Shown here one piece after another: positions 21,813 to 23,228 of a DNA stretch of 23,228 nt (positions within the stretch are counted from its first letter, which is position 1; each line of letters starts with the position of its first letter). The position numbers were made by a program, and so were the translations under genes. Source of the stretch: Porphyromonadaceae bacterium UBA3327. Lineage in GTDB: Bacteria > Bacteroidota > Bacteroidia > Bacteroidales > Muribaculaceae. The stretch lies in contig DERZ01000064.1 in the NCBI GenBank assembly GCA_002361155.1, forward strand, positions 1-23,228. The letters are read 5' to 3'. The notes under the pieces are model-generated. The model saw nothing but the letters and a program-made list of their open reading frames with translations. It was not told the origin of the DNA and did not search any database.

Positions 21813-23228
21813 ACGGAACTACGGCCGACACGATAGTGGCCCTGGCCACTCCCCCCGGCACCGGAGGCATAGCTGTGGCGCGTCTGTCAGGACCAGATGC
21901 CGTGGCCATTGCCGACAGCGTATGGCGCGGCAAGTCGTTATCGGGTGTGGCGAGCCATACCGCTCACCTCGGTGAAATTATCGATGAAGACGGGAATCCG
22001 ATAGACAAGGCCCTTGTCACGGTTTTCCGGGGCCCGCACTCCTTCACGGGAGAGGACACCGTGGAATTCTCACTGCATGGCTCGCGGTGGATCCAGCGCG
22101 CGACGGTGGCCAGACTCACCACCGCCGGAGCGCGCGCCGCCACAGCCGGAGAATTCACACGCCGCGCGTTTCTCAACAACAGACTTGACCTGGCCCAGGC
22201 CGAAGCCGTAGCCGACTTAATAGCCGCAGAATCAAAAGCCGCCCACCGTCTTGCCATGACACAGATGAGCGGATCTTTCTCCCGCAAACTCGAATCGCTC
22301 CGTGAGCGGCTCGTTGAGCTGGCATCGCTGCTTGAACTGGAGCTCGATTTCTCGGAAGAGGAAGTTGAATTCGCCGACCGCAGCCGGCTGCTGGCGCTCG
22401 TACAGGAAGTGCTCGACCAGATCGACCGTCTCGTCTCTACCTACCGCGCCGGGAAGGCCTTTAAAGAGGGGGTCCCCGTGGCGATAGCCGGCCGCCCCAA
22501 TGCGGGGAAGTCAACCCTACTGAACAGACTCCTCGGGGAGGACCGTGCCATCGTCAGCGACATCCCCGGCACCACACGCGACATAATAGAAGACACACGC
22601 GAGATAAATGGCATCCTGTTCCGATTCTTCGACACCGCAGGACTCCGCGAGACCGATGACACAGTGGAACAGATGGGAATCGACAGGGCCATGAGCGCGA
22701 TAGACCGGGCAGCCATAGTCCTCTGGACAATCGATGCCACAGACACCGCAAACATCGCGCCGGAACTGGCGGAAGTCCGCGCCAGAAAGGCAGCCAACCC
22801 CGACAGCACATATATGGTCCTCCTCAACAAAAGCGATCTGTCAGATGCCGGACAGGACACGGCACATCGCACCAATCCCGCAGATGACCCGGAATTCAGT
22901 TGCGAGGTCGGCCAGACCAAAGAAAACAGTCCAGAATTAATACGGATATCGGCAAAAAGCGGGACAGGATGCGACACGTTGGAAACTATGCTTAGCAAAG
23001 CCGCCACGCGGGAGCACGACCCCGAACAGGAACTGATAGTGACCAACGAGCGCCATCTCGCCGCCATGCGCGACGGTTCCGACTCCCTCCGCCGCGTAAA
23101 AGAAGGGCTCGCCTCCGGCCTTCCCACCGACATGGTAGCCCAGGACCTCCGCGAAGCCACCCGCCACCTCGCCGCCATCACTGGCACCATCACCACCCCC
23201 ACCCTCCTCTCCACCATCTTCTCCCGCT
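21794..23228 (+). CDS. mnmE: tRNA modification GTPase MnmE (C-terminal tip outside window)
   Basis: The frame is open from the ATG at 21794 to the window edge, 478 residues. MnmE works with MnmG to place (carboxymethyl)aminomethyl groups on U34 of certain tRNAs. Visible parts are the N-terminal folate-binding domain (TIVALATPPGTGGIAVARLSG, 13-33; EFSLHGS, 91-97), the helical region NNRLDLAQAEAVADLI, then the G domain with G1 GRPNAGKST (233-241), GTTRD (G2), DTAG (G3, 280-283), NKSD (G4) and SAKSG (G5). Between G4 and G5 there is a loop roughly 15-20 residues longer than in E. coli. Helices resume to TPTLLSTIFSR; the expected final FCIGK falls just past the edge. The start lies inside the end of the nuclease gene, suggesting translational coupling. 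Confidence 0.95.
   Translation, partial: MEQTKLNGTTADTIVALATPPGTGGIAVARLSGPDAVAIADSVWRGKSLSGVASHTAHLGEIIDEDGNPIDKALVTVFRGPHSFTGEDTVEFSLHGSRWIQRATVARLTTAGARAATAGEFTRRAFLNNRLDLAQAEAVADLIAAESKAAHRLAMTQMSGSFSRKLESLRERLVELASLLELELDFSEEEVEFADRSRLLALVQEVLDQIDRLVSTYRAGKAFKEGVPVAIAGRPNAGKSTLLNRLLGEDRAIVSDIPGTTRDIIEDTREINGILFRFFDTAGLRETDDTVEQMGIDRAMSAIDRAAIVLWTIDATDTANIAPELAEVRARKAANPDSTYMVLLNKSDLSDAGQDTAHRTNPADDPEFSCEVGQTKENSPELIRISAKSGTGCDTLETMLSKAATREHDPEQELIVTNERHLAAMRDGSDSLRRVKEGLASGLPTDMVAQDLREATRHLAAITGTITTPTLLSTIFSR

Overview
The window reads as a chromosomal segment from the phylum Bacteroidota, order Bacteroidales, possibly Muribaculaceae-like; the family-level guess is weak. Three things support this: promoters of the Bacteroides type (TTTG, about 19-20 bases, TAnnTTTG) ahead of several genes; Bacteroidota-typical families (DUF3127 protein, GT3-like glycogen synthase beside an alpha-glucan phosphorylase, a beta-barrel protein ending in Phe); and almost no Shine-Dalgarno sequences. 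Nearly all of it is well-packed housekeeping sequence. I see no insertion sequence, prophage, CRISPR array, tRNA or rRNA.

Layout. 1-3487 (minus): glycogen module, glgA followed by glgP, which runs off the left edge. 3488-3917: the longest gene-free stretch, holding a 38-bp perfect palindrome, three 22-bp iterated repeats and possible competing hairpins ahead of glgA. 3918-4310 (minus): DUF3127 OB-fold protein with an SSB-like acidic tail, transcribed away from rsmG and an MBL-fold hydrolase (4495-5803, plus). A two-way terminator then separates these from 5894-11629 (minus), a complete glycine cleavage operon in the order gcvT-gcvH-gcvPA-gcvPB-lpd, with a clear promoter and a leader of about 110 nt. 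11863-14197 (minus): trpS followed by a SpmA-SpmB fusion membrane protein. 14374-15642 (plus): secreted SGNH hydrolase and GNAT acetyltransferase, convergent with an outer-membrane beta-barrel protein (15665-16381, minus). 16553-18582: two YitT-family paralogues facing each other across one symmetric terminator. 18693-20835 (minus): pepT then miaA. 20961-end (plus): a NUC1-type endonuclease lipoprotein whose 3' end overlaps the start of mnmE, which is cut by the right edge just before its expected C-terminal tip.

How the genes work together. The gcv operon encodes all four proteins (T, H, P as two chains, L) that oxidise glycine to CO2, NH3, NADH and methylene-tetrahydrofolate. glgA and glgP make and phosphorolyse storage glucan. 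rsmG, miaA, mnmE and trpS are translation or RNA-modification genes spread among transport and envelope genes. I found no convincing new multi-gene system. The points most worth a second look are the structured glgA leader, the SSB-like tail on the DUF3127 protein, the SpmA-SpmB fusion in a presumed non-sporulating lineage, the facing YitT pair, and the gcvT leader, which has crossing complementary segments but no visible glycine riboswitch.
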